From Symbiobacterium sp040797425 (GTDB lineage: Bacteria > Bacillota > Sulfobacillia > Symbiobacteriales > Symbiobacteriaceae): a stretch of 64,000 bases of DNA. Position 1 is the stretch's first letter; each line of letters starts with the position of its first letter. The stretch lies in the NCBI RefSeq assembly GCF_040797425.1, contig NZ_JBFNEH010000008.1, positions 24,055 to 88,054 on the forward strand. Reading direction: 5' to 3'. This document shows positions 1-7,741 of this stretch, one piece after another. Position numbers and translations under genes: made by a program. The notes under the pieces are model-generated. The model was given only the letters and a program-made list of their open reading frames with translations. It was not told where the DNA came from and did no database searches.

Positions 1-506
1 GGGATGACCTCGGCGGCGGGCCGGCCGAGCAGCTGCTCCCGGTTCACGCCCAGCAGTTGCTCAGCCGCGCGGTTGCAGAGCGTGATCGCCCCCTCGGCGT
101 TTACCGCCACGATCGCGTCGTGGGTGGAATCGAGCATCACGTCGCGCTCCAGCTCTCGCGCCTCGAGTTCCCGCAGCAGGCGCAGGCTCTCGTCCACGAA
201 GCTGAGCATGAGGTTCATGGCCAGCCCCTCGATGATGACGGCGCGGGGGTGCTTCCTTCGCTTTACTTCCTCGACCAGCCCCGCCTCCCCCGTGGCGTCC
301 ACGATGATGTCCACCTCGGGCAGCGTGATCAGCTCCGTGTAGTCGATGGTGGTGCGGATGCCGTGGCGCATGGCCAGCGCGATGCCCGGCGCGGCCGGGT
401 TCCGGTCGGCCACCCCGAGGACGCGCACCTGGCGCGGCGTGCTCACCAGGGCGGTGAGCAGGGAGGAGCCGCCCTTGCCCGCGCCGATGATCACCAGGTT
501 CAGCAT
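1..506 (-). CDS. Partial Rossmann-PAS regulatory protein (N-terminal part)
   Basis: The gene runs off the left edge, so only about 168 N-terminal residues are visible. It starts MLNLVIIGAGKGG, a glycine-rich dinucleotide-binding turn, and the first 110 residues read like a small Rossmann (homoserine-dehydrogenase-like) domain ending near VDIIVDATGEAG. A short helical linker (residues about 110-125) leads into a PAS domain containing LDSTHDAIVAVNAEGAI and LLGVNREQLLGR. An AGAGGTGA ribosome-binding site precedes the ATG. Such N-terminal Rossmann plus PAS arrangements occur on sigma-54 activators and sensor proteins, but the output domain lies outside the window. It lies downstream of spo0A on the same strand, separated by a terminator. 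Confidence 0.7.
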   Translation of the reverse strand, partial: MLNLVIIGAGKGGSSLLTALVSTPRQVRVLGVADRNPAAPGIALAMRHGIRTTIDYTELITLPEVDIIVDATGEAGLVEEVKRRKHPRAVIIEGLAMNLMLSFVDESLRLLRELEARELERDVMLDSTHDAIVAVNAEGAITLCNRAAEQLLGVNREQLLGRPAAEVI

Positions 507-580
507 GCGCGTCACCTCTGGGAATTGAGACTTGCCTATCCCTTCTGCCGCTACCCTGCAGTTTCCTGCAGAAAAGGAGC

Positions 581-602
581 GACCCCGCCCGCAGGCGGGG
601 TC
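581..602 (-). terminator. Terminator downstream of spo0A
   Basis: A perfect 9-bp stem, GACCCCGCC with GGCGGGGTC, encloses a 4-nt loop. On the minus strand it is followed by CTCCTTTTC, giving a short U-tract. It lies 14 bases past the spo0A stop. Confidence 0.8.
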
Positions 603-615
603 GTCGGTCTCAACG

Positions 616-1392
616 TCAACTCGCCTTGTACCCGGCCCGGAGCCGGTCGGCGACCAGGGCGATGAACTCGGAGTTGGTGGGCTTGGCCCTGCTGCCGTCC
701 AGGTGGCCCAGGGCCGCGCTCAGCCGGTCGCTGCTCCGGTCCCAGGCCAGTGCGATCGCATGCCGGATCGCCCGCTCCACACGGCTCGCCGTGGTGCGGT
801 AGTGCCGCGCCACCGCCGGGTAGAGACCCTTGGTGACGGCGCCCAGGAGTTCGGGCTGCTGCAGAACCATGAGGACGGCGTCGCCCAGGTAACGATAGCC
901 TTTCACATGGGGCGGCACGCCCAGCTCGCGGATGAGCTGGTGCACTTCCTCCAGCGACCGGTAGCCAGCCTGCGCCCCGGGCGCCATCCGAGTCGTCCCT
1001 GGCGCCACCTTCCCCGCCGCCAGCTCGCGCACGCGCGTGCCCAGCAGGTCCAGATCGAACGGCTTCACGAGGTAGTAGTCTGCGCCCATCTCGAACACGC
1101 GCCGGGCGAACGACTCCTGCCCCAGCGCGCTCAGCACCAGGATCTTGGGACGCGCCTTGAGCCCCGTCTGGCCCAGTCGCTCCAGCACCCCGATGCCGTC
1201 CAGATAGGGCATGATCAGGTCAAGGATCAGTACGTCCGGTCGGGTCTCGTTGATGGCCTGCAGCGCGTCGAGGCCGTTGTGAGCCTCCCCGACCAGTTCG
1301 ATGTCCGGCGTGGAGGCGAAGTACTCCTTCAGCAGCGCGCAGAACTCGCGATTGTCGTCGCACACGAGAACGCGGATTCCGGCCGAAGCCAC
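616..1392 (-). CDS. spo0A: Sporulation master regulator Spo0A
   Basis: Spo0A is the phosphorelay response regulator that commits the cell to sporulation. The 258-residue product matches the family length. Residues 1-125 form a receiver domain: the acidic pair lies in VLVCDDN, the phosphorylated Asp in LILDLIMPYLDG, and the switch Lys in LVKPFD. The C-terminal half holds the Spo0A-specific DNA-binding domain with PPHVKGYRYLGDAV and the recognition region TASRVERAIRHAI. The start is GTG with a GGGGGTGA site upstream. It follows spoIVB on the same strand, the classical Firmicute order. Confidence 0.97.
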   Translation of the reverse strand: MASAGIRVLVCDDNREFCALLKEYFASTPDIELVGEAHNGLDALQAINETRPDVLILDLIMPYLDGIGVLERLGQTGLKARPKILVLSALGQESFARRVFEMGADYYLVKPFDLDLLGTRVRELAAGKVAPGTTRMAPGAQAGYRSLEEVHQLIRELGVPPHVKGYRYLGDAVLMVLQQPELLGAVTKGLYPAVARHYRTTASRVERAIRHAIALAWDRSSDRLSAALGHLDGSRAKPTNSEFIALVADRLRAGYKAS

Positions 1393-1464
1393 GTTCCGTC
1401 ACCCCCATAACCAGCTGGACCATTGCCCCACGGAAAACGGAGCGACCCCCTCCGCCCACCTCCC

Positions 1465-1470
1465 ATTATA
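1465..1470 (-). promoter_or_regulatory. Possible spo0A promoter -10 element
   Basis: On the minus strand a perfect TATAAT lies 73 bases before the spo0A start, in an AT-rich stretch within otherwise GC-rich DNA. No good -35 box sits 17 bases upstream, so the site may depend on an activator or another sigma factor. No clear sigma-H site was recognised. Confidence 0.35.
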
Positions 1471-1488
1471 CATATACTCATATCGGTG

Positions 1489-2838
1489 TTACCCGCCCGT
1501 TACCGCCGGGAGAACGGGAAGCCTCCGGGAGAGTCCTTCCTCCCGGAGGCCGGCGTCATCGGTCTCAGCCTTCAGGATGCCCGCTTCCTGGAGCATCCAC
1601 TCGATCAGCACCCCGTATCCCCGGGTGGGGTCGTTGACGAAGACGTGCGTCACCGCGCCCACCACGCGGCCATCCTGGATGATGGGGCTGCCGGACATTC
1701 CCTGCACGATACCGCCCGTCGCTTCCAGGAGCCGCGGGTCCGTGACCTGCACGATCATGTTCTTCCCCTCGGCCGTCGGCTGGCGCATGAGCCGCACGAT
1801 CTCGATCTGAAAGCGCTCGATTTTCTGGCCCTCCACCACGGTGAGCATCTCGGCCGGGCCTTCCTTCACCTGGCTGGCCATGGCCACGGGCAACGGCTCA
1901 GGGTAGAGCGGGTTGCGTACAGGGGCGGAGAGCCGTCCGAAGATGCCGAAGCGCGTGTTCTTCTCGATCGTTCCAAGCCGGCCGCCCGACTCGAACTGGT
2001 TGGTGATCTTCTCGCCGGGCGCGGCCCGCTTGCCTTTCTGGATCTTGACCACGTCCACAGCGGTGATGTGACCCTCAGCGAACTCGAACGGCCGCTTGGT
2101 CTCGCCGTCTGCGATGACGTGGCCGAGGGCGCCGAACTTGCGGCTGGCCGGATGGTAAAAGGTGAGCGTGCCCACGCCGGACGCGCCGTCACGGATGTAG
2201 AGGCCCACCCGCCACCGGCCGGACTCTCCGTCCTGGACCGGTGTCACGGTGCGTTCCAGGCTCTCGCCGCCGCGGCGAACCGTAACCGTCACGGGACGTC
2301 CCTTCCGCCCGGCTTCCTGGAACAGATGCGCAGCGTGTTCCTCCCCCCGCACCGGCTTGCCGTCGATGGCGACGATGGCGTCGCCGATCTGAATCCCGGC
2401 CTCGCGGCCCGGGTGGTGCACCTGGCCGTCGCTGTCCTTCACGGCCGCAAAGCCGACGACCAGCACGCCCTTGCTTCGCAGCCGCACCCCGATGGAGTGG
2501 CCGCCGGGCACCACGCGAATCTGCGGCACCACGTCCACCGTCATCCGGCGGATGGGGATCAGCCCGAACAGCTTCACGTCCAGGGTGTAGCGGCCGGTCT
2601 CCTCAGCGGCCAGGCTCACCGGGCTGGTCCCGCCCACTCCCAGGCCGGAGCCGCCGGCCGTCTGCACGGCCGTGCTGAAGGGGATGCCCAGCGACAGTTC
2701 GTGGGCCTGTCCCTGGGGGAGGCGCAGGTGATCGGGCAGGGTCACGAAGGTGCGGAACTCCGGAGTCGCAGCGATCGCAAGGATCAGGACGACCAGCAGA
2801 AGGCCGGCGGCCCTCCGCCACTTCTCCCGGGTTGACAT
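1489..2838 (-). CDS. spoIVB: SpoIVB serine peptidase (S55)
   Basis: SpoIVB is secreted from the forespore into the intermembrane space, where it cuts SpoIVFA and so triggers pro-sigma-K processing. The 449-residue product has an N-terminal membrane anchor (about residues 11-27, GLLLVVLILAIAAT). A PDZ domain follows around residues 110-190, with the ligand loop near REAGIQIGDAIVAIDGK. The C-terminal S55 peptidase domain carries the catalytic Ser in GIVQGMSGSPIIQDG, followed by VGAVTHVFVNDP. It lies between recN and spo0A, as in B. subtilis. A forespore-type promoter is seen upstream at 2953-2982. Confidence 0.96.
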   Translation of the reverse strand: MSTREKWRRAAGLLLVVLILAIAATPEFRTFVTLPDHLRLPQGQAHELSLGIPFSTAVQTAGGSGLGVGGTSPVSLAAEETGRYTLDVKLFGLIPIRRMTVDVVPQIRVVPGGHSIGVRLRSKGVLVVGFAAVKDSDGQVHHPGREAGIQIGDAIVAIDGKPVRGEEHAAHLFQEAGRKGRPVTVTVRRGGESLERTVTPVQDGESGRWRVGLYIRDGASGVGTLTFYHPASRKFGALGHVIADGETKRPFEFAEGHITAVDVVKIQKGKRAAPGEKITNQFESGGRLGTIEKNTRFGIFGRLSAPVRNPLYPEPLPVAMASQVKEGPAEMLTVVEGQKIERFQIEIVRLMRQPTAEGKNMIVQVTDPRLLEATGGIVQGMSGSPIIQDGRVVGAVTHVFVNDPTRGYGVLIEWMLQEAGILKAETDDAGLREEGLSRRLPVLPAVTGG

Positions 2839-2952
2839 CGGGGCGTCCCTCCCTGAAGCTTCTCTACCCCAGGGCGGCCCCTTCCTCCGCTTGGTCTCTC
2901 ACTTCTCGAAAGAACGGGCGGCGTAGTTGACCTCGCCGCCTTCTGTGCACAT

Positions 2953-2982
2953 TAAGTTACCCTGACGCGTACCGGATTATGC
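2953..2982 (-). promoter_or_regulatory. Sigma-F/sigma-G type promoter for spoIVB
   Basis: Read on the minus strand, GCATA (2982-2978) is followed after exactly 15 bases by GGGTAACTTA (2962-2953). The sigma-F/G consensus is about GYATA, 15-16 bases, GGNNANANTA, so only one defined -10 position differs. It sits just past the recN stop and about 110 bases before spoIVB. In B. subtilis spoIVB is read by sigma-F and sigma-G, so the assignment fits. Confidence 0.6.
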
Positions 2983-2993
2983 AACCTGGCCAC

Positions 2994-4784
2994 CTAAACC
3001 GACGCGGCGGCGCTCCTGAGCGACGCCTTCAGCTGCGCAGCCGTGCGAATCATATCGTGGGCGGCCGCCATGGTGTACTGCGTCACCTCCGCGCCGCCGA
3101 TCATGCGTGCGATTTCGCCGGCGCGCCCGTCGTCGTCCAGCAGCTGGCAGCGCGTCGTCGTCCGGCCGCCTTCCGTCGCCTTCTCGATGCGGAAATGGCG
3201 GTCGGCCAGCGCAGCCACCTGCGGCAGGTGCGTCACGCAGAGCACCTGCCGGTCGCCGGCGATCCGGGCCAGCTTCTCACCCACGGCCTGCGCGGCCCGG
3301 CCCGAGATGCCCGTGTCCACCTCGTCGAACACGAGGCTCGGGATGTTATCGACACGCGCCAGAATCGCCTTCAGCGCCAGCATGATGCGGCTCATCTCGC
3401 CGCCGGAAACGATTTTCGCCAGGGGCTTTACCGGCTCACCGGGGTTGGGCGAGAACAGGAACTCCACCCGGTCCCAGCCCCGCGGGGTCAGCGCCCTGTA
3501 GCTGGCCTCGGGCGGCTGCTCCACCGCCACCACGAACCGGGCCGAAGGCATGCCCAGGTCGGCCAGCTCCTGCGCGACCCGCTCGCCCAGCTGAGCGGCA
3601 GCCTCCTTGCGGGCGGCGCTCAGCGCCCGCGCCACCGCCTCGGCCTCGCGCCCCAGTTCCTCCTCGCGGGCCGTGAGCTCCGCAATCAGCTCCTGGCTGT
3701 GCTCGAGCCGGTTCAGCTCCTGCTCCACCTGTTCCAGATAGGCCAGCATCTCCGGAATGGAGTCACCGTACTTCCGCTTCAGCCCGGAAAGCTGGTCGAG
3801 TCGGCCCTCCACCTCGGCCAGGCGCCGAGGGTCCAGATCGACCCGCTCCTGGTAGTCGGCAAGGGCGTGGCTGGCCTCCTGGGCGTGCACCAGCGCGGCC
3901 GACACCATTTCCAGCGCCTCGGCGAGGCCAGGATCGAGCCGCAGGGCGTCCTCCAGTTCCGCCCGCACCCGCCCCAGTACGTCGACCACGCTCTCCTGCC
4001 CGCGCGCACCCTCGTAGAGGGCGGCGTACGATTCGGCGGCGACCCGCTTCAGTCTCTCGGCGTTGGCGAGCAGCCGGTGCTCGGCTTCCAGTTCCTCCTC
4101 CTCGCCGACCCGGAGGCGCGCCGACCGCAGTTCCTCCGCCTGGAAGCGGAGCAGGTCCTCCCGGCGGGCCCGGTCTCGCTCGTCGCCGACCAGTTCCTTC
4201 AGCTCGGCCTGGACCCGGTGCAGTTCCTGCACCAGCTCCGCCATGCGGGCGCGCAGGTCCGAGAGGTCGAGCCGCGCGTAGCGGTCGAGCAGCTCCAGCG
4301 GCTTGCCGGCCGTCTGAAGCAGCGACCCGCCGTACTGATCCAGGAGGTCGAGGTGTTTCTCCGCCTGCAGGAGCGACTGGTGCTCGTGCTGTCCGTGCAG
4401 GTCCACCAGCCCCTGCGTGGCCTCCCGCAGCATGCCCGCCGTCACCGTGCGGCCGTTCAGGCGGATGACGCCCCTGCCGGTACGCGCGATCTCCCGCCGC
4501 ACCACCAGGAGGCCGTCCTCTGCGACAGGAATGCCCAAGGACCGCAGCGCCTCGCGGCTCTCGGGCGCATCGGTCAGGTCGAAGACGGCCTCGATGACGG
4601 CCCGCTCCTCGCCGGCCCGTACCACGTCGGCCGAGGTGCGGCCGCCCAGCACCGCCTGCACCGCGTCCAGGATGATGGACTTGCCGGCGCCGGTCTCGCC
4701 CGTCAGAACGTTCAGCCCCTCGGTGAACTGGAGCCGGATCTGGTCAATCAGGGCGAACTGTTCAATTGCGATCTCGACGAGCAC
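2994..4784 (-). CDS. recN: DNA repair protein RecN
   Basis: RecN is an SMC-like ATPase acting early in double-strand break repair. The 596-residue product is near family length. Walker A, GETGAGKS, lies at residues 30-37. A long coiled-coil region spans about 150-370, rich in Glu, Leu and Arg. The C-terminal lobe carries the ABC signature VSGGEMSR and Walker B SLVFDEVDTGISG. It follows argR by 16 bases on the same strand, the usual argR-recN pairing in Firmicutes. Confidence 0.97.
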   Translation of the reverse strand: MLVEIAIEQFALIDQIRLQFTEGLNVLTGETGAGKSIILDAVQAVLGGRTSADVVRAGEERAVIEAVFDLTDAPESREALRSLGIPVAEDGLLVVRREIARTGRGVIRLNGRTVTAGMLREATQGLVDLHGQHEHQSLLQAEKHLDLLDQYGGSLLQTAGKPLELLDRYARLDLSDLRARMAELVQELHRVQAELKELVGDERDRARREDLLRFQAEELRSARLRVGEEEELEAEHRLLANAERLKRVAAESYAALYEGARGQESVVDVLGRVRAELEDALRLDPGLAEALEMVSAALVHAQEASHALADYQERVDLDPRRLAEVEGRLDQLSGLKRKYGDSIPEMLAYLEQVEQELNRLEHSQELIAELTAREEELGREAEAVARALSAARKEAAAQLGERVAQELADLGMPSARFVVAVEQPPEASYRALTPRGWDRVEFLFSPNPGEPVKPLAKIVSGGEMSRIMLALKAILARVDNIPSLVFDEVDTGISGRAAQAVGEKLARIAGDRQVLCVTHLPQVAALADRHFRIEKATEGGRTTTRCQLLDDDGRAGEIARMIGGAEVTQYTMAAAHDMIRTAAQLKASLRSAAASV

Positions 4785-4800
4785 ACGACGCCCCTCCCTC

Positions 4801-5247
4801 TTACCGCATCAGCCCCCGGAGCCGCTCGGCCACCTCCCCGGCGGCATCGGCCGGCTTCACCACCACGATCACCGTGTCGTCGCCGGCCACGGTGCCGATG
4901 ATCTCCCGCACATCGAGGTGGTCGACGGCCGCGGCCACGCCCTGCGCCGTCCCGGGCAGCGATTTCAGCACCACCAGGTTGCCGCTGAAGTCGATGCTCA
5001 GCACGGCTTCCTTGAAGATGCGCCGGCGCTTGTCCCAGGAGCCCGCGGGCTCCTCCGGCAGGGCGTAGCGGTACCGCCCGTCGGGGGTGGGCACCTTGTT
5101 CAGCTGCAGCTCCTTGATGTCGCGCGAGATCGTCGCCTGGGTGACCGGAATGCCCTCTGCAGCCAGGGCGGCAGCCAGCTCTTCCTGCGTCTCGATCACA
5201 CGGGTCTTGATTACTTCCAAGATCTTGGCCTGTCGTCGTGCTTTCAC
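4801..5247 (-). CDS. argR: Arginine repressor ArgR/AhrC
   Basis: ArgR is the hexameric regulator of arginine synthesis and breakdown. The 148-residue product starts at GTG (VKARRQAKILEVI), chosen because GAGGTGA lies 7 bases upstream and it gives the usual length. An upstream ATG would add 33 residues with no family resemblance. The winged-helix N-terminus includes VTQATISRDIKEL. The C-terminal arginine-binding and oligomerisation half includes GTAQGVAAAVDHL and IIGTVAGDDTVIVVV. It sits between nadK and recN, the conserved AhrC position. Confidence 0.95.
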   Translation of the reverse strand: MKARRQAKILEVIKTRVIETQEELAAALAAEGIPVTQATISRDIKELQLNKVPTPDGRYRYALPEEPAGSWDKRRRIFKEAVLSIDFSGNLVVLKSLPGTAQGVAAAVDHLDVREIIGTVAGDDTVIVVVKPADAAGEVAERLRGLMR

Positions 5248-5373
5248 GGTCGTCACCTCATCACGCCAATCTGCGCACCCACCGGGGGCGGCCTTTTCCT
5301 GCGGATTCGGCGGCGCCCCCGCCGATCCCTGCATAATCATCCGCAAACCATGTATATGCAGTGCTGTATCGCC

Positions 5374-6225
5374 CTACACGCCCGAGAGTTTCTGCCGGAG
5401 CACGTCATAGAACCGGTAGCCCGGGAGCCGCACCAGCCGGGCCGGATACGGCGCCCGCTCCACCCGCACCACATCGCCCGGAACCAGGGGGAACGGGTCG
5501 GAACCGTCGGCCGAGAGGCCGACCTCACCGGGGCTCGCGACCACCCGGATGGCCACCGCATCGTCGGCGCCCACCACAATGGAGCGGGCGCTCATGGTGT
5601 GGGGGCAGATCGGGGTGATCAGGAAGCAGTCGACCGTGGGATCGACCACGGGCCCCCCGGCCGAAAGGGAGTAGGCCGTTGAGCCCGTCGGCGTCGCCAC
5701 GATCACGCCGTCGGCGCGATAGCGGGCGACCTGCGTCTCGCCCACCGACACCTCCAGGTGCACCATCCGGGCGCGGGGACCCTTGGAGATGACGGCGTCG
5801 TTAAGGGCCGAGAGCTCCGACACCGGCACGCCCTCCCTTTCCACGGCGGCCCGCAGCATCACGCGCTCCTCCAGTACATACTCGCCGTCCAGCACGCGGT
5901 CGAGGCGGGAGAGCGCCTCGCCGCTCTCCATGGCGGTGAGGAACCCCAGGTGCCCGGTGTTGATGCCCAGCACCGGTACGCCGTACGGCGCCACCCGCTG
6001 GACCGCCCGGATGAGGGTGCCGTCGCCGCCCAGCACGATCAGCACATCGACTGCGGCCCACGCCTGCTCTCCGGCCATGGCCAGGTCCGGCCGCCCCAGG
6101 TGCCGGGCTGCAGACGGCGCCAGCAAGACCTCGGCCCCGCGGGCCTGGAGCCGCTCCAGAATCTGCGCGCCCGTCTCCAGCGTCGACGGCTTCTCCCCAT
6201 TCAAGACCATCGCGACCTTGCGCAT
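5374..6225 (-). CDS. nadK: NAD kinase
   Basis: NAD kinase phosphorylates NAD to NADP. The 283-residue product has the GGDGT motif (IVLGGDGTLIRA), followed by PVLGINTGHLGFL, an LNDAVI motif, and the glycine-rich TPTGSTAYSLSAGGP motif. I chose the ATG of MRKVAMVLNG, preceded by GGGGAGG at about 11 bases. A TTG start 13 codons upstream, with AAGGAGG before it, is also possible. It lies before argR, 126 bases upstream on the same strand. Confidence 0.94.
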   Translation of the reverse strand: MRKVAMVLNGEKPSTLETGAQILERLQARGAEVLLAPSAARHLGRPDLAMAGEQAWAAVDVLIVLGGDGTLIRAVQRVAPYGVPVLGINTGHLGFLTAMESGEALSRLDRVLDGEYVLEERVMLRAAVEREGVPVSELSALNDAVISKGPRARMVHLEVSVGETQVARYRADGVIVATPTGSTAYSLSAGGPVVDPTVDCFLITPICPHTMSARSIVVGADDAVAIRVVASPGEVGLSADGSDPFPLVPGDVVRVERAPYPARLVRLPGYRFYDVLRQKLSGV

Positions 6226-6334
6226 GCAGGCCCGGCCTCCCCGAGGCGTAATTTCCAAGTTAGTATTCGCCTCCTTCCTCATCCTTCCTCTTGTGTGCCG
6301 GGTCCCGGGTCCTCCGCCGGGCCCACACGCCCTC

Positions 6335-6396
6335 GAGTGTCAAAGTCCTGCACTCTCCCTCGCCAGGGGTGTACTGGATCTTGACACTCCCGCCGC
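6335..6396. repeat. Hairpin repeat copy A
   Basis: A 62-bp imperfect palindrome: GAGTGTCAAAGTCC on the left faces GGATCTTGACACTC on the right. It aligns without gaps to copy B at 6505-6566. Where paired positions differ between the two copies, pairing is mostly kept, which suggests a conserved folded element. Confidence 0.65.
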
Positions 6397-6504
6397 AGAC
6401 GATGGAGCCGCAACCTTCTCCGGCGGCCCTGGAGACGGGTCTGGTTCGGGTTGAACCGGTTTGAAACTGTCGCGGAAGTCGTAGCCACAGTCAACCGCGG
6501 GAGC

Positions 6505-6566
6505 GAATGTCAGAATCCAGCACACCCGACCGCAGGGGGGATGACGGATTTTGACGTTCCCGCCGC
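6505..6566. repeat. Hairpin repeat copy B
   Basis: A 62-bp imperfect palindrome: GAATGTCAGAATCC on the left faces GGATTTTGACGTTC on the right. Relative to copy A, one G-C pair becomes A-T, an A-C mismatch becomes A-T, and a G-T wobble becomes A-T. The 5-prime flank GCGGGAGC and the 3-prime flank CCCGCC could extend the stem. Confidence 0.65.
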
Positions 6567-6729
6567 CGGTAGGAAGCGCCAGGCCCCGTCGGGACCAGTG
6601 TCACAGACCGGCGGGTTGAGGCAGCGTGAGACTCCGGTTGCACCCGGTCATGGTCACGCGGGCATTCCCCTGCGTAGACTGGTGCACAGTAGAACGCACG
6701 GCAGCAGCTGTGAAAGGAGGTGCCTGCCC

Positions 6730-7203
6730 GTGCTCACCGGCGCCACGATGCCGTCCAACCTTGCCGCGCTCCCCCTCGGAGCAGCCCCTCCGGCGTTCGC
6801 GTCTTCGGCTTCCCCGAGGTCGTCCGGAACGGGGCAGCCCAGCGCCGGTGCCCAGCCGGCCGTTCCGCACACCTGGCAGGGGCCACAGGCCGCGCTCCCC
6901 GGCACACCGGTTCCCTGGCCCCCCACCATCCTGCCCATGCCGGGCCCGGCCCGGCTCGGTCCGTCCCGGGTCCAGGGGGGGCGCCGCACCGGGGTGCTCG
7001 GCGTCGCCATGATGCCGGTGGCGGCCGTTCCGCCGCCGGCCGCGGCCGGCGGGCCGCACCCGCTACCCGGCCTGCCCCCCTGCCCGCTGCCGCATGGCTT
7101 CCCCAATCCCTTCGCCATCGCCGCGCTGATCGTGCCCGCACCCGCCGGCCCCGGTCCCGGAAGCGGCCCGCGCACGGTGACCGCCACGGGCCCCGGCGCA
7201 TAG
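6730..7203 (+). CDS. Proline/alanine/glycine-rich protein without acidic residues
   Basis: This 157-residue product is not recognised. It starts at GTG, 9 bases after AAAGGAGG, one of the strongest ribosome-binding sites in the window. Proline is very abundant (for example PPPAAAGGPHPLPGLPP), and there is no Asp, Glu, Lys or Tyr. A short hydrophobic patch, FAIAALIVPAPA, lies near the C-terminus. There is no signal peptide. It is followed 16 bp later by another acid-free small protein, so the two probably form one unit. Low-complexity basic proteins in spore formers are often coat or crust components, but that is inference. GC-rich DNA favours open frames, so it could be spurious. Confidence 0.5.
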   Translation: MLTGATMPSNLAALPLGAAPPAFASSASPRSSGTGQPSAGAQPAVPHTWQGPQAALPGTPVPWPPTILPMPGPARLGPSRVQGGRRTGVLGVAMMPVAAVPPPAAAGGPHPLPGLPPCPLPHGFPNPFAIAALIVPAPAGPGPGSGPRTVTATGPGA

Positions 7204-7225
7204 GCTGGGCCGGGGGGATATGGCG

Positions 7226-7402
7226 ATGTACTACGGCTTTGGAAAACCCTTCGGTTTCGGTAAGCCCTTCGGTTTCATCGGGAGCCCCTTCTTCCAGAAA
7301 CCCTTCTTCGGCAAAGGTTTTCCCGCGACGAAGTCCACGGGATTCAGTTCGGCCGTACCCAACACCACCATCGCGACCACGCCCTTCCCGGGCGGCATCT
7401 AG
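7226..7402 (+). CDS. Phe/Gly-rich small protein with GFGKPF repeats
   Basis: This product of about 58 residues begins MYYGFGKPFGFGKPFGF and continues with FFQKPFFGKGF. About a quarter of the residues are Phe, with Lys and Gly between, and none are acidic. The second of two in-frame ATGs is preferred because GGGGGG lies 8 bases before it. The repeated GFGKPF unit and the aromatic, basic composition resemble small structural surface or spore-coat proteins. No family is recognised. It follows the proline-rich gene closely and is convergent with a zinc-ribbon gene. Confidence 0.55.
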   Translation: MYYGFGKPFGFGKPFGFIGSPFFQKPFFGKGFPATKSTGFSSAVPNTTIATTPFPGGI

Positions 7403-7438
7403 CGCCGGCGCCCGGACGGGCGGCGCGAAAAGCGCCCG

Positions 7439-7456
7439 GCCGACCCTCAGGTCGGC
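7439..7456. terminator. Hairpin between convergent genes
   Basis: GCCGACC and GGTCGGC form a 7-bp stem around CTCA. It lies between the Phe/Gly-rich gene (plus) and the zinc-ribbon gene (minus). No U-tract follows, as is common for hairpins in this GC-rich window. Confidence 0.4.
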
Positions 7457-7477
7457 AGGGCTCGCTGACGCCTGGAC

Positions 7478-7723
7478 TTACTGGGTATCCTTGGCCTCAG
7501 CCTTCGGCTCCTCGGCGGGCCTTTCCGGGAAAGGCTTCGGCTTGATCGCTTGCGGGGAGAACATCTGGATATAACCACAAGCCGGGCACCCCAGCATCAC
7601 CACGGGCACTGCAGGCCCCGGCACGGGCTGATTCTTCTCGTTGAGCGCCAGCGGCGTCCAGACTCCGGGAACCTGGGCGAGCTTCTTGTTGCCACAATGA
7701 GCGCATTCCACTTCGATGGCCAC
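7478..7723 (-). CDS. Small zinc-ribbon protein
   Basis: The 81-residue product starts at GTG with GAGGAGGTG upstream. It has a CXXC pair near the N-terminus (CAHCG) and a second pair in MLGCPACGYIQMF, a typical four-Cys zinc ribbon, followed by a charged Pro/Glu/Lys tail. I do not recognise a named family. It starts 18 bases past the tlyA stop on the same strand, so it is probably co-transcribed with tlyA and dxs. Confidence 0.75.
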   Translation of the reverse strand: MAIEVECAHCGNKKLAQVPGVWTPLALNEKNQPVPGPAVPVVMLGCPACGYIQMFSPQAIKPKPFPERPAEEPKAEAKDTQ

Positions 7724-7741
7724 GAACGCACCTCCTCACCT

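Larger units (their letters stand above)
6226..6729. other. Gene-free region with two hairpin repeats
   Basis: This 500-bp stretch separates nadK (minus) from a small plus-strand gene. It holds two related 62-bp inverted repeats, listed separately, exactly 170 bp apart. Between them is a less regular dyad in which GGTTGA (about 6437) could pair with TCAACC (about 6491). The last 10 bases before the downstream start include a very strong AAAGGAGG site (6713-6720). I see no convincing coding frame or promoter in the rest. Confidence 0.5.

Noticed and set aside
6451..7203. Longer 250-residue version of the proline-rich protein
   Set aside because: The upstream 93 codons cross hairpin repeat B and lack a ribosome-binding site. 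The internal GTG after AAAGGAGG is a much better start.
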